A stretch of DNA of 64,000 bases from Pseudoroseicyclus_A sp041714655 (GCF_041714655.1 NZ_CP168219.1:1984001-2048000); one strand, 5' to 3'. Positions 7,453-15,804 are shown, numbered from the stretch's first letter. A program made the numbers and translations. Notes: generated from the letters alone by a model not told the origin.

Positions 7453-8949
7453 ATGAATGAAGTGACGGCAGTCCGTCCGCAGGCAGGCGCCGGGGACAGC
7501 GAAGAGAGCGTTCCGCACTCGATCGAGGCGGAGCGGCATGTCCTCGGCGCCATACTGACCAACAATGCGCTGCACGACGGGATCTCCACGATCCTCAAGC
7601 CCGAGCATTTCTACGAGCCCGTCCACGCCCGCATCTACGACATCGCCGGCCAGCGCATCGCCCGGGGCGCCCTCGCCTCGCCGGTGACGCTCAAGGCCTT
7701 CCTCGAGGAGGACGAGGGCCTGAAGCTCCTCGGCGGCCCGCGCTACCTCGTGCAGCTCGCCGGCTCGGCCATCTCCTCCTTCGCGGCGCGCGATTACGCG
7801 CAGATGATCCATGACATGGCCGTCCGCCGCGAGCTCATCGCGCTCGGGCAGGACATCTCGGCCAAGGCGCAGAAGATCGACATCTCCTCCGAGCCCGGCG
7901 AGCAGATCGTCGAGGCCGAGCAGGCGCTCTACCGGCTCGCCGAGCAGGGCAGCTCCGATCAGGGCTTCAAGTCCTTCCTGCGCTCCGCCACCGAGGCGGT
8001 GCAGGTCGCCGCCGCCGCCTATCAGCGCGACGGCGGGCTCGCCGGCATCTCCACCGGGCTGGTCGATCTCGACCGCAAGCTCGGCGGGCTGCACAAGTCG
8101 GACCTTCTGATCCTCGCCGGCCGGCCGGCCATGGGGAAGACCTCGCTGGCCGTGAACATCGCCTTCAATGTCGCCAAGGCCTATCGCAAGGGCGTGCTGC
8201 CCGACGGCACCGAGGGCGCCGTCAACGGCGGCGTCGTCGGGCTCTTCAGCCTCGAGATGGCGGCCGACCAGCTCGCCGCGCGGATCCTCTCCGACGCCGC
8301 CGAGGTGCCGAGCGAGCTCATCCGCAAGGGCGAGCTCAACGAATCGGAGTTCCGCCGCTTCGTCGATGCCGCCAAGGATTTCGAGGCCGCGCCGCTCTTC
8401 ATCGACGACACGCCGGCGATCACCATCGCCCAGCTCTCCGCCCGCGCCCGGCGGCTCAAGCGCACCCACGGGCTCGACGTGATCATCGTCGACTACCTGC
8501 AGCTCCTGAACGGCGCCGGCCGGTCCGACAACCGCGTCAACGAGATCTCCGAGATCACGCGGGGCCTCAAGGCCATCGCCAAGGAGCTCAACATCCCGGT
8601 GATCGCGCTCTCGCAGCTCTCCCGCCAGGTGGAAAGCCGCGAGGACAAGCGCCCCCAGCTGTCCGACCTGCGGGAATCCGGCTCCATCGAGCAGGATGCC
8701 GACGTGGTGATGTTCGTCTTCCGCGAGGAATACTACAAGGAGCGCGAGAAGCCCTCCGAGCACGAGCTCGAGAAAATGGCAGCCTGGCAGGACGCCATGT
8801 CCCGCATCCACGGCAAGGCCGAGCTGATCATCGGCAAGCAGCGCCACGGCCCCATCGGCACGGTGGAGCTGAGCTTCGACGGCCGCTTCACCCGCTTCGG
8901 CAACCTCGCCAAGGAATGGCAGGGCGGCGGCGAGGAGAGCTTCCACTAA
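7453..8949 (+). CDS. dnaB: Replicative DNA helicase
   Basis: DnaB is the hexameric 5'-3' helicase of the replication fork. The 498-residue protein has the N-terminal collar domain (SIEAERHVLGAIL, residues 23-35), a linker, and a RecA-type motor with Walker A GRPAMGKTS (223-231), Walker B DVIIVDYLQLL and the motif LSQLSRQVE. ATG 7453 has AGGGGG six bases upstream; an in-frame ATG 18 bases earlier is less well placed. It is the last gene before a convergent TRAP operon and is followed by a structured repeat that may act as terminator. Confidence 0.96.
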   Translation: MNEVTAVRPQAGAGDSEESVPHSIEAERHVLGAILTNNALHDGISTILKPEHFYEPVHARIYDIAGQRIARGALASPVTLKAFLEEDEGLKLLGGPRYLVQLAGSAISSFAARDYAQMIHDMAVRRELIALGQDISAKAQKIDISSEPGEQIVEAEQALYRLAEQGSSDQGFKSFLRSATEAVQVAAAAYQRDGGLAGISTGLVDLDRKLGGLHKSDLLILAGRPAMGKTSLAVNIAFNVAKAYRKGVLPDGTEGAVNGGVVGLFSLEMAADQLAARILSDAAEVPSELIRKGELNESEFRRFVDAAKDFEAAPLFIDDTPAITIAQLSARARRLKRTHGLDVIIVDYLQLLNGAGRSDNRVNEISEITRGLKAIAKELNIPVIALSQLSRQVESREDKRPQLSDLRESGSIEQDADVVMFVFREEYYKEREKPSEHELEKMAAWQDAMSRIHGKAELIIGKQRHGPIGTVELSFDGRFTRFGNLAKEWQGGGEESFH

Positions 8950-8954
8950 CGCGC

Positions 8955-9019
8955 TTTTCTGCAAATACCCGCGGGGGGGGGAGTCGGCCCCTTGGGGCCG
9001 ACTTGGGGCAGCGCCCCCC
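8955..9019 (-). repeat. Structured Rhodobacteraceae-type intergenic repeat, copy 1
   Basis: In minus orientation it reads GGGGGGCGCTGCCCC, then the hairpin GTCGGCCCC-AA-GGGGCCGAC, then CCCCC and GCGGGTATTTGCAGAAA. The layout matches the copies at 20678 and 57245. It separates the convergent dnaB and TRAP genes, so it is also a plausible bidirectional terminator. Confidence 0.65.
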
Positions 9020-9022
9020 TCC

Positions 9023-10327
9023 TCACGTCACCAGGAAGAGCGTCAGCACCGGCAGCGCGAAGAGGATCGCCACCCGCACCAGATCGGCGGTCAGGAAGGG
9101 CACCATGGCCCGCCAGGTCGCCGTCAGCGGCACATCGGGCGCGAGGCGGTTGATGATGAAGAGATTGAGCCCCACCGGCGGGGTGATGAGCCCGATCTCC
9201 ACCACCGAGAGCACGAGGATGCCGAACCAGATGGCGAGGCTGTCCTGATCCATCCCGAGGTCGAGCTGCAGGAGCAGCGGCCAGAAGACCGGGATGGTCA
9301 GAAGGATCATCGACAGCGAATCCATCACGCAGCCGAGCACGATATAGAGGGCGAGGATCAGCGCCAGCACCAGAAGCGGCGCCAGCTCCGCCCCGCCGAC
9401 GAGCCCGGCGAGGTGCTGCGGCAGCCGCGCCAGCGCGAGGAAGCCGTTGTAGAAACCCGCGCCGAAGATCACGAGATAGATCATGGCCGAGGCGGCGGCG
9501 GTTTCCTTCAGCGCGGCGGCGAAGCTCTCCCGCGTCAGCCGCCCGCCGAGGAGCGCGAAGAGCCCGGTGAGGATGGCGCCGACCGCCGCCGCCTCCGTCG
9601 GCGTGAAGAGCCCGCCGTAGATGCCGCCGACGACGAGCACGAAGAGCAGCCCCACCTGCCAGAGCCGGCCGAGGGCCCCGAGACGCTCCGCAAGGGAGCG
9701 GCGAGGCAGGACCCCCTCCCCGCCCTTCACCCCGGCGCGGGCGGCGGCCATGTAGAGCGCCGCCGCGATGAGCCCGGGCACCAGCGCGGCGAGGAAGAGG
9801 TCGCCCACATTCGCCTCTGTCAGCATCGCGTAGATGACGAGGATCACCGAGGGCGGGATGAGGATACCGAGCGTCCCTCCCGCCGCCAGCGCCGCGGTGG
9901 ACAGCCCGCCCGGATAGCCGTGGCGCCGGAGTTCCGGCAGGGCGATGCGCCCCATGGTGGCGGCGGTGGCGAGCGAGGAGCCGCAGATCGCCCCGAAGCC
10001 CGCCGAGGCGCCGATCGCCGCCAGCGCCAGCCCGCCCCGCCGATGGCCGAGGAAGGCGGAGGCCCCGTCGAAGAGCGTCCGCGACAGGCCCGACAGCGCC
10101 GCCATCTGCCCCATGAGCAGGAACATCGGCACGACGGTCAGGTTGTAATTGGCGAAGGTCGAATAGGTCTCGCTCTTCAGGCGCGCCAGCGCGATGCCGG
10201 GGCTGCCCGTCGCGATCCAGAGCCCGCCGAACCCGCAGAGCGCCATGGCGAGCCCGATGGGCATCCTGAGGAAAATGAGCGCCAGAAGCACCGGCAGCGA
10301 CAGGTAGCCGAGGGCAAGGTCGCTCAT
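9023..10327 (-). CDS. TRAP transporter large permease (DctM type)
   Basis: The 434-residue large membrane subunit of a TRAP transporter drives sodium-coupled uptake of an organic acid delivered by the binding protein. It has about 12 hydrophobic segments and DctM features such as GTLGILIPPSVILVIYAM and PVGLNLFIIN. The start at ATG 10327 overlaps the small permease stop as ATGA; readings that extend upstream are out of character. It is the last gene of the FAH-dctP-dctQ-dctM operon. Confidence 0.93.
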   Translation of the reverse strand: MSDLALGYLSLPVLLALIFLRMPIGLAMALCGFGGLWIATGSPGIALARLKSETYSTFANYNLTVVPMFLLMGQMAALSGLSRTLFDGASAFLGHRRGGLALAAIGASAGFGAICGSSLATAATMGRIALPELRRHGYPGGLSTAALAAGGTLGILIPPSVILVIYAMLTEANVGDLFLAALVPGLIAAALYMAAARAGVKGGEGVLPRRSLAERLGALGRLWQVGLLFVLVVGGIYGGLFTPTEAAAVGAILTGLFALLGGRLTRESFAAALKETAAASAMIYLVIFGAGFYNGFLALARLPQHLAGLVGGAELAPLLVLALILALYIVLGCVMDSLSMILLTIPVFWPLLLQLDLGMDQDSLAIWFGILVLSVVEIGLITPPVGLNLFIINRLAPDVPLTATWRAMVPFLTADLVRVAILFALPVLTLFLVT

Positions 10328-10836
10328 CTCGCCCGCCCGAAGAGCCGGATCCAGGAGATCAGGGCGCCGAGGCAGGCGAGCACGAGACAGGCCGCATAGG
10401 GCCACCAGATGGGAATGGCGAAGATGAAGCTCGTCTGGCCGTTGCGGAGCTTGTCGGCCGTTCCGACCCCGAGCCGCCAAGCGATTGTCGTCAGCGCCAG
10501 CGCCATGACGAGCGCCCAGCCCCGCTCAAGCCAGGGGCGGAGGGCGAGCCTTTCGGTGAAGACCTCCACCCGCGCATGTGCGCCGGAGACATCGGCGAAG
10601 GGCAGGAAGGCGAAGACACAGATCGCCGCCCCCATCTCCACCAGTTCGTAATCCCCCCGGATCTGGCCGAAGGTGCCGAGCCAGGCGGCGAGCCCCTCCG
10701 GCAGCCAGGCGGCGCCGGAGAGATGCCCGAGCGCCCGGCCGGTGACGGAGGCGCAGACGAGCAGCCCCAGCCCGATGAGCAGCGCGCCGCCGGCCAGCGC
10801 CAGGGCGCGGGCCGTCCGCTCGGCAAGGGCCTGCAT
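10324..10836 (-). CDS. TRAP transporter small permease (DctQ type)
   Basis: About 170 residues with four membrane helices, the usual DctQ plan, including the loop HARVEVFTERL between helices 2 and 3. I placed the start at ATG 10836, 13 bases after the dctP stop; a GTG at 10866 overlapping dctP is possible. Its stop overlaps the large permease start. It bridges the binding protein and the large permease. Confidence 0.88.
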   Translation of the reverse strand: MQALAERTARALALAGGALLIGLGLLVCASVTGRALGHLSGAAWLPEGLAAWLGTFGQIRGDYELVEMGAAICVFAFLPFADVSGAHARVEVFTERLALRPWLERGWALVMALALTTIAWRLGVGTADKLRNGQTSFIFAIPIWWPYAACLVLACLGALISWIRLFGRAR

Positions 10837-10849
10837 CACGCGGGCCGGC

Positions 10850-11905
10850 TCATTCGGAGGCGGCACCGGCGTCGATACCGGCGGTGGCCATCTCCTCGGC
10901 GATCAGCGCCTGGGCCTCCTCGAAAAGCCCGGTGCCGTCGCGGCCGGCATCGTCCATCTCGGCCTCCCAGGCGGCGACGACGGGCGCGGCCGCCGCGTGC
11001 CAGGTGGCGAGCGCCTCGCCGGTGACTGTCTCGATGGCATTGCCCGCCTCGACGGCCAGCGCGCGGCCCGGCGCGTCCAGCGCCTGCTGGCTCGCCCCGG
11101 CGGCGCCGGAGAAGTCGAGCCCGGCATTGGCGTCGATCACCGCCTTCAGGTCATCCGGCAGGCCCTCGTAGGTCGCCTCGTTCATCGCGAAGAGGAAGGT
11201 CGCGGCATAGAGGAAGGGGCCCTCGAACTCCGTGTGATGGTCCACCAGCTCGGCCATGTGGATCGAGGTCGTCACTTCCCAGGGGATCACGGCGCCGTCG
11301 ATGACGCCGCGCTGCACCGCCTCGGGCACCGCCGGCACGGGCATGCCCACGGCATTGGCGCCGAGGGAGGAGAGGAGCGTCGTCACCGTCCGCGTCGGCG
11401 CGCGGAGGTTGAGGCCGGTGAGGTCCTCCGGCAGCGCCACCGGCGCATTGGCATGGATCACGCCCGGGCCATGGACCCAGAGCGCGAGCACATGCATGCC
11501 CGCGAGCTCGCTCTCGAAGAGCCCCCGGCTCTCGGCGAGGCGCCAGAGCGCCCGGCTGCCGGCGCCGGCATCCTCGAGGATGAAGGGCAGCTCCATCACC
11601 TCCAGCGAGGGGAAGCGGCCGGGCGTGTAGCCGGGCAGCGTCCAGACCACGTCGGCGATGCCGTCCTGCACCTGGTCGACCAGCTCCTGCGGGGTGCCGC
11701 CGAGCTGCATGGAGGGGTAATGCTCCACGGCGATGCGGCCGCCCGATTGCTCCTCCACCGCGTCGATCCAGCCCTGCAGGATGTTGGCGGGCACCGCCGA
11801 GGTCTCCGGCAGGAACTGGTGCAGGCGGAGCGTCACCTCCTGCGCGGCGGCCGGCCCGGCGAGGGCGGCCGCGAAAGCGAGGGCGGCAAAGGTCGATCTG
11901 GTCAT
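10850..11905 (-). CDS. TRAP transporter substrate-binding protein (DctP type)
   Basis: A 351-residue periplasmic binding protein with a signal peptide ending at AGPAAA/QEV. The fold is marked by VTLRLHQFLPETSAVP at the mature N-terminus and by the conserved stretch LTGLNLRAPTRTV, which carries the arginine that usually binds the substrate carboxylate. The start overlaps the FAH gene stop as ATGA. The ligand is not determinable here; the FAH neighbour suggests a ketoacid or aromatic-derived acid. Confidence 0.92.
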   Translation of the reverse strand: MTRSTFAALAFAAALAGPAAAQEVTLRLHQFLPETSAVPANILQGWIDAVEEQSGGRIAVEHYPSMQLGGTPQELVDQVQDGIADVVWTLPGYTPGRFPSLEVMELPFILEDAGAGSRALWRLAESRGLFESELAGMHVLALWVHGPGVIHANAPVALPEDLTGLNLRAPTRTVTTLLSSLGANAVGMPVPAVPEAVQRGVIDGAVIPWEVTTSIHMAELVDHHTEFEGPFLYAATFLFAMNEATYEGLPDDLKAVIDANAGLDFSGAAGASQQALDAPGRALAVEAGNAIETVTGEALATWHAAAAPVVAAWEAEMDDAGRDGTGLFEEAQALIAEEMATAGIDAGAASE

Positions 11906-12585
11906 CTGGTGCTGGTCCTGTCTTGCGGGGCCCTGCCGGGCGGGCCGATGGTCACGGCAAGGGGCGCGAGCCCGGTCACGGAGGCCTTGAGCCGGTCGCC
12001 GGGGCGGACGGCGCCGACGCCGGCGGGCGTGCCGGTCATCAGGATGTCCCCCGCGGCGAGGCTGTAGAGCCCGCCGAGATGCTCAAGAAGCGAGGGCACG
12101 TCCCAGACCATGTCAGTCAAGGGCGCCTCCTGCCGGCGCGCGCCGTTCACGTCGAGCGCGATGCGCCCGCCCGCGGGCAGCGGCCCGGGGCGGAGCGCGC
12201 CGATGATGGCCGAGCCCTCGAAATCCTTGCCCGTATCCCAGGGGCGGCGCTTGTCCTTGGCGGCGGCCTGCAGATCCCGGCGCGTCATGTCGAGCCCGAC
12301 GGCATGGCCCCAGACCGCGCCGCCCTCGCCGAGCGCGACGACCAGCTCCACCTCGTGGTGCAGATCCTCGGTGCCCGCCGGATAGGGCATGATATCGCCC
12401 TCGAGCACGGCATGGGCGGATTTGGTGAAATAGAACGGCGCCTCGCGGTCGACCTCGCCGCCCATCTCGGCGGCATGGGCGGCGTAGTTGCGCCCGACGC
12501 AGAAGATGCGGCGCACGGCGAATCGCTCCGCGCTGCCCTCGATGGCAAGAGAGACCGGCTCCGGCACGGCAAAGACAAAGCTCAC
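11902..12585 (-). CDS. Fumarylacetoacetate hydrolase family protein (acylpyruvase/fumarylpyruvate hydrolase-like)
   Basis: A 227-residue FAH-fold C-C hydrolase. The motifs RIFCVGRNYAAHAAEMG, FYFTKSAHAV, LHHEVELVVALG (metal-binding glutamates) and VGLDMTRRDLQ are those of the short FAH branch that includes acylpyruvases and fumarylpyruvate hydrolase. It is first in an operon with a complete TRAP transporter, so it probably cleaves the imported compound or a product of it. The precise substrate cannot be read from sequence. Confidence 0.88.
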   Translation of the reverse strand: MSFVFAVPEPVSLAIEGSAERFAVRRIFCVGRNYAAHAAEMGGEVDREAPFYFTKSAHAVLEGDIMPYPAGTEDLHHEVELVVALGEGGAVWGHAVGLDMTRRDLQAAAKDKRRPWDTGKDFEGSAIIGALRPGPLPAGGRIALDVNGARRQEAPLTDMVWDVPSLLEHLGGLYSLAAGDILMTGTPAGVGAVRPGDRLKASVTGLAPLAVTIGPPGRAPQDRTSTR

Positions 12586-12652
12586 GGCCGCCCTCCCCCG
12601 GGTTGTCGGCGCCCCCTGCCTACGCCAAGCGCCGCGTCATTTCCACAGCGAC

Positions 12653-12681
12653 TTGCCTGCCACATGCGGACATTCTAATGT
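12653..12681 (+). promoter_or_regulatory. Sigma70-type promoter of candidate ncRNA
   Basis: TTGCCT (12653-12658) and TAATGT (12676-12681) are separated by exactly 17 bases. This places a start near 12688, and the region between there and 12903 ends in a strong intrinsic terminator. Confidence 0.55.
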
Positions 12682-12687
12682 TTGAGA

Positions 12688-12903
12688 TCGAGAGGACCCG
12701 AGCGCCGGGCCAGCGCCAGAATGGCGAGGCAAAGCCGGTGGGACTTGACGATGGCAGGGTGCCTGTCCCTCACTGGCACCGTGACCTGGCAACAAGACCT
12801 GTCTCCGACCCGGCGACAGGCGTCTTCTCGGCCTGGGCCACCCCGTGTTCGTAACGAGTGATAGGGGTCAGGGCGGGGCGCTCTGCGCCCCGCCCGCATT
12901 TTT
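12688..12903 (+). ncRNA. Candidate structured noncoding RNA, ~215 nt
   Basis: A stand-alone transcription unit with no credible protein gene between a promoter (12653-12681) and an intrinsic terminator (12871-12903). Three hairpins with perfect stems can be drawn: GGTGCC/GGCACC (12758-12780), CCTGTC/GACAGG (12798-12820) and CCCC/GGGG (12841-12867, loop containing GTTCGTAAC). A 46-codon frame (12721-12861) lacks a ribosome binding site and uses about 70% GC3, well below neighbouring genes. I do not recognise a known family; it is not RNase P RNA, SRP RNA or tmRNA by their conserved motifs. Confidence 0.5.
12871..12903 (+). terminator. Intrinsic terminator of the ncRNA
   Basis: Perfect 11-bp stem GGGCGGGGCGC / GCGCCCCGCCC with loop TCT, followed by GCATTTTT. 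The T-run is on the plus strand, so it serves a plus-strand transcript rather than the decarboxylase gene that converges from the right. Confidence 0.8.
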
Positions 12904-12921
12904 CCACCCGAAGGGCATTCC

Positions 12922-14091
12922 TCAGAGGATGTGCACGCCCAGCGGCGGGAAGCCGTTGAAGCAGACCGAAGAATAGGTCGTCGTATAGGCGCCGGTGTTG
13001 CGGATCAGCACCTTGTCGCCCGACTTCAGCCCCATCGGCAGCATGACCGGGCGCTTCTCGTAAAGCACGTCGGCGCTGTCGCAGGAGGGGCCGGCGAGGA
13101 TGCAGGGGCCCATGGCCTCGCCATCCCGCTCGGTCAGGAACTGGTAGCGGATCGCCTCCCCCTCGGTCTCTGCGAGGCCCGAGAAGCGGCCGATCGACAG
13201 ATAGACCCAGCGGTGCATGTCACGCTCGGACTTGCGGGAGACGAGCATGACCTCGGCGACGATGACGCCGGCCTCGGCGACCATGCCGCGGCCCGGCTCC
13301 GCCATGACGCGGGGCACATTCGGGAAATGCGCCTCGATCAGCTCCATGACACCAGCGGCATAGGCGGCGGGCGCCTCGACGCTCTCGCCGTAGAAGGCCG
13401 GAAAGCCGCCGCCGATGTTGAGGAGCGTCAGCTCGAAGCCGCGCGCCTTCGCCTCGGCCCAGGTGCGGGCGAAGACCTTGAGGACGGGCTCCCACATCTC
13501 GGCCTTGCGGGTCTGCGAGCCCACATGGAAGGAGAAGCCGGCCGGCGTCAGGCCGAGCGCGCGGGCGGTCTCGAGAAGCTCGAGCGCCATGTCATGGTCG
13601 CAGCCGAACTTGCGGGAGAGCGGCCAGTCGCCGGGCGACATCTCGACGATCAGGCGGATGTAGACCTCGGCGCCCGGGGCGTTTTCGGCAATCTTTTCCA
13701 GCTCTTCGGCCGAGTCGGCAGCGAAGAGCGTGATGCCGTGCTCATGCGCCCAGGCGATGTCGCGGGCCCGCTTGATGGTGTTGCCGAAGGAGATCTGGTG
13801 CGGCTGCGCGCCGAGCGACAGGCAAAGCTCGACCTCGCCCTTGGAGGCGGCGTCGAAATGCGAGCCGAGCGAGATCAGGCGCTCCAGCACCTCGCGCTGC
13901 GGGTTGGCCTTCACGGCGTAATGGATATGCGCGCGGCCGAGCCCGGCCTTGAGGCCGCGGTACTGCGCCTCGACGCGGTCGATGTCGAGGATGAGCGTCG
14001 GATGATCACACTCGTATTCGGCCGCGAAGGCTTCCAGACGATTGGCGACATCAAAGGAGGGCGCAACGGCGCCCGCAACATGCATGTTCAT
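12922..14091 (-). CDS. Ornithine/lysine decarboxylase, alanine-racemase fold
   Basis: A PLP enzyme of fold III that makes putrescine (or cadaverine) from ornithine (or lysine). The 389-residue length fits the alphaproteobacterial ODC/LDC group. The PLP lysine is K61 in HYAVKANP. Other landmarks are FHVGSQ, the glycine loop NIGGGFPA, the AEPGRGMV stretch and the cross-subunit cysteine in GPSCDSAD. The gene is monocistronic with a structured leader at 14092-14156. Ornithine versus lysine preference cannot be decided by eye. Confidence 0.92.
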   Translation of the reverse strand: MNMHVAGAVAPSFDVANRLEAFAAEYECDHPTLILDIDRVEAQYRGLKAGLGRAHIHYAVKANPQREVLERLISLGSHFDAASKGEVELCLSLGAQPHQISFGNTIKRARDIAWAHEHGITLFAADSAEELEKIAENAPGAEVYIRLIVEMSPGDWPLSRKFGCDHDMALELLETARALGLTPAGFSFHVGSQTRKAEMWEPVLKVFARTWAEAKARGFELTLLNIGGGFPAFYGESVEAPAAYAAGVMELIEAHFPNVPRVMAEPGRGMVAEAGVIVAEVMLVSRKSERDMHRWVYLSIGRFSGLAETEGEAIRYQFLTERDGEAMGPCILAGPSCDSADVLYEKRPVMLPMGLKSGDKVLIRNTGAYTTTYSSVCFNGFPPLGVHIL

Positions 14092-14156
14092 CGGTCATCT
14101 CCGACAGACGGGGGTGAGACCCCCAGGTTCCAAAGGAGACGTTACCGTCGCTGCAT
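14092..14156 (-). promoter_or_regulatory. Structured leader of the decarboxylase gene, candidate speF-type motif
   Basis: Between the coding start and 14156 the minus strand holds a mini-ORF Met-Gln-Arg-Arg-stop (14156-14142), the sequence GTCTCCTTTGGAACC, a perfect 5-bp hairpin GGGGG-TCTCA-CCCCC (14124-14110) and a GGAG ribosome binding site. A conserved speF leader is known upstream of alphaproteobacterial ornithine decarboxylase genes; position fits, but identity needs a covariance search. The 14157-14320 stretch upstream shows nothing else clear. Confidence 0.35.
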
Positions 14157-14320
14157 AAACGCGTGCTGGGGCTTGGGTCCGGCGGGGCCGGGGTCCAGGT
14201 CGTGGCCAGAGGCGCGTGCGTTGGCGTCTTGAGCGCGCATTTGGGGCCATTCGGGATTCGGATCAAGAGGGAATTTGAGGCTCGGCAAATAAATTCCCGC
14301 GTGGGACTTGTTGATGGGCC

Positions 14321-14376
14321 GGGGGGCTGTCTGCCCCCCGGACCCCCCGAGGATTTTTCGGAGCAAAGACAGGGGG
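14321..14376 (+). repeat. Structured Rhodobacteraceae-type intergenic repeat, copy 2
   Basis: GGGGGGCTGTCTGCCCCCC hairpin followed directly by GGACCCCCCGAGGATTTTT and CGGAGCAAAGACAGGGGG. This copy lacks the second hairpin present in the other three. It lies between the divergent decarboxylase and pseudouridine synthase genes. Confidence 0.7.
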
Positions 14377-14460
14377 TTGAGAGGTCGTCCCCCAATCCCT
14401 GGCTGAGTACGTTCGGAGGGGGCGTTGCAGTCAAGGCGGCGGCCGGCGCATATGGCGCCC

Positions 14461-15003
14461 ATGGCGCGCGTCATCCTCTTCAACAAGCCTTTCGGGGTGC
14501 TCTCGCAATTCACCGATGCGAAGAGCCCCTCGCCGCGGCCGACGCTCTCGGCCTATCTCGATATCCCCGGGATCTACCCGGCGGGACGGCTCGACCGCGA
14601 CAGCGAGGGGCTGATGGTGCTGACCGATGACGGGCGACTGCAGGCGCGGCTGTCCTCGCCCAGGCACAAGGTGCCGAAGCGCTACCTCGCCCAAGTGGAG
14701 GGCGCGCCGGAGGAGGCCGATCTGGAACCGCTCCGCCGCGGCGTCACCCTGAACGACGGCCCCTGCCGCCCGGCCCCGGCCCGGCTGATCGAGCCGCCCG
14801 AGCTCTGGGAGCGGGACCCGCCGGTGCGCTTCCGCAAGTCGGTACCCGATCGCTGGATCGAGGTGACGCTCACCGAAGGCCGCAACCGGCAGGTGCGCCG
14901 GATGTGCGCGGCCATCGGCTTTCCCGTCCTCAGGCTGGTGCGCTGGTCCTATGGCGAGTGGAGCCTGGGCGGGCTGGCACCGGGCGACTGGCGGGAGGCC
15001 TGA
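14461..15003 (+). CDS. rluE: Pseudouridine synthase, RluE type
   Basis: Converts a uridine in 23S rRNA to pseudouridine. The protein (180 residues from ATG 14461; ATG 14452 is also possible) belongs to the RsuA/RluB/E/F group and lacks the S4 domain, as RluE does. The catalytic aspartate is in GRLDRDSEGLMVL, and the C-terminal motif EGRNRQVRRMCAAIGFPV is characteristic. The start FNKPFGVLSQFT is typical of RluE. Confidence 0.88.
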   Translation: MARVILFNKPFGVLSQFTDAKSPSPRPTLSAYLDIPGIYPAGRLDRDSEGLMVLTDDGRLQARLSSPRHKVPKRYLAQVEGAPEEADLEPLRRGVTLNDGPCRPAPARLIEPPELWERDPPVRFRKSVPDRWIEVTLTEGRNRQVRRMCAAIGFPVLRLVRWSYGEWSLGGLAPGDWREA

Positions 15004-15015
15004 ACCCGGGGCGCC

Positions 15016-15804
15016 CTACCCCGCCAGCGCCTCCCAGACCTCGCGGGCCACGATGCCGTTGACGGTCAGCCCCCGCGCGCGCTGGATTTCCATCACCGCG
15101 AGCTCCGTCGCCGGCCCGAACTCACCGTCGCGCGTCACCGGCAGGCCGGCGTCGCAGAGACGCTCCTGCAGCGCGGCCACCGCCTCGCCGAAATCGCCCC
15201 GGCGGAAGATCGGATGGCTGACGCCCTGCGCCGCCGCGATGACGATGGCCTGGCGCCGCGCCAGCGCCGTCTTGGCCCGCGTCAGGAAATACTGCCGGTC
15301 TTCCAGCCCCCGCAGGCGCCCGTTCACCTTGAGCGTCACCGCATAGAGATCGTCGCGGTCGCAATCGGGCAGGATCTCCTTCTCGCGGAAATAGGCGCAG
15401 GCGATCTTCAGCGAGGTCAGCGGGTCGGCGGCGAGGCGGGGCTGGTCTTCCAGAGGCAGGCCGAGGAGCTCGCCATAGATGCGGTAGTTCTTCCGGCCCG
15501 TGAGCTGGAGGAGCCCCCTGCCCTTGTAGCGCTTGCCGTCGCCCGGCTCGGTATTGCCGATGTCCTCGCGGCCCTCGTAGGCCTCGCCGCTGGCGAATTC
15601 CTCCGTCGTGCGGAAGCCGGCGCATTCATGCGTCACCTGCGCCATGAAATGCGCGATGCGGAGGTAATCGTCGATCCCGTAGCTGGCGAGCACCCGGCCG
15701 AACTCTCCCGCGAGCGCGCCGACGATCTGCCGCTGCGCCACACCGAAGGGGCCGGCGAAACTCGGCGCCACGTCCAGTATGAAATCTCCGTCGAGTGGAA
15801 TCAT
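15016..15804 (-). CDS. GH19-type endolysin/chitinase-like protein with peptidoglycan-binding domain
   Basis: A 262-residue putative cell-wall hydrolase. Residues ~20-185 resemble GH19 lysozyme/chitinase domains: IAHFMAQVTHECAGF (catalytic Glu in HE), YKGRGLLQLTGRKNY, and EKEILP downstream. Residues ~195-262 form a peptidoglycan-binding repeat (GDFGEAVAALQERL..DGEFGPATELAVMEIQRARG). There is no signal peptide, so export would need a holin or other route, as in phage. No phage genes adjoin it. It lies downstream of purA and DUF2842. Confidence 0.82.
   Translation of the reverse strand: MIPLDGDFILDVAPSFAGPFGVAQRQIVGALAGEFGRVLASYGIDDYLRIAHFMAQVTHECAGFRTTEEFASGEAYEGREDIGNTEPGDGKRYKGRGLLQLTGRKNYRIYGELLGLPLEDQPRLAADPLTSLKIACAYFREKEILPDCDRDDLYAVTLKVNGRLRGLEDRQYFLTRAKTALARRQAIVIAAAQGVSHPIFRRGDFGEAVAALQERLCDAGLPVTRDGEFGPATELAVMEIQRARGLTVNGIVAREVWEALAG

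Noticed and set aside
12678..12861. Short plus-strand frames (from ATG 12678 and ATG 12721) inside the candidate ncRNA
   Set aside because: The first starts within the -10 element, the second lacks a ribosome binding site, and codon use is unlike neighbouring genes. Kept as an alternative in the ncRNA finding.
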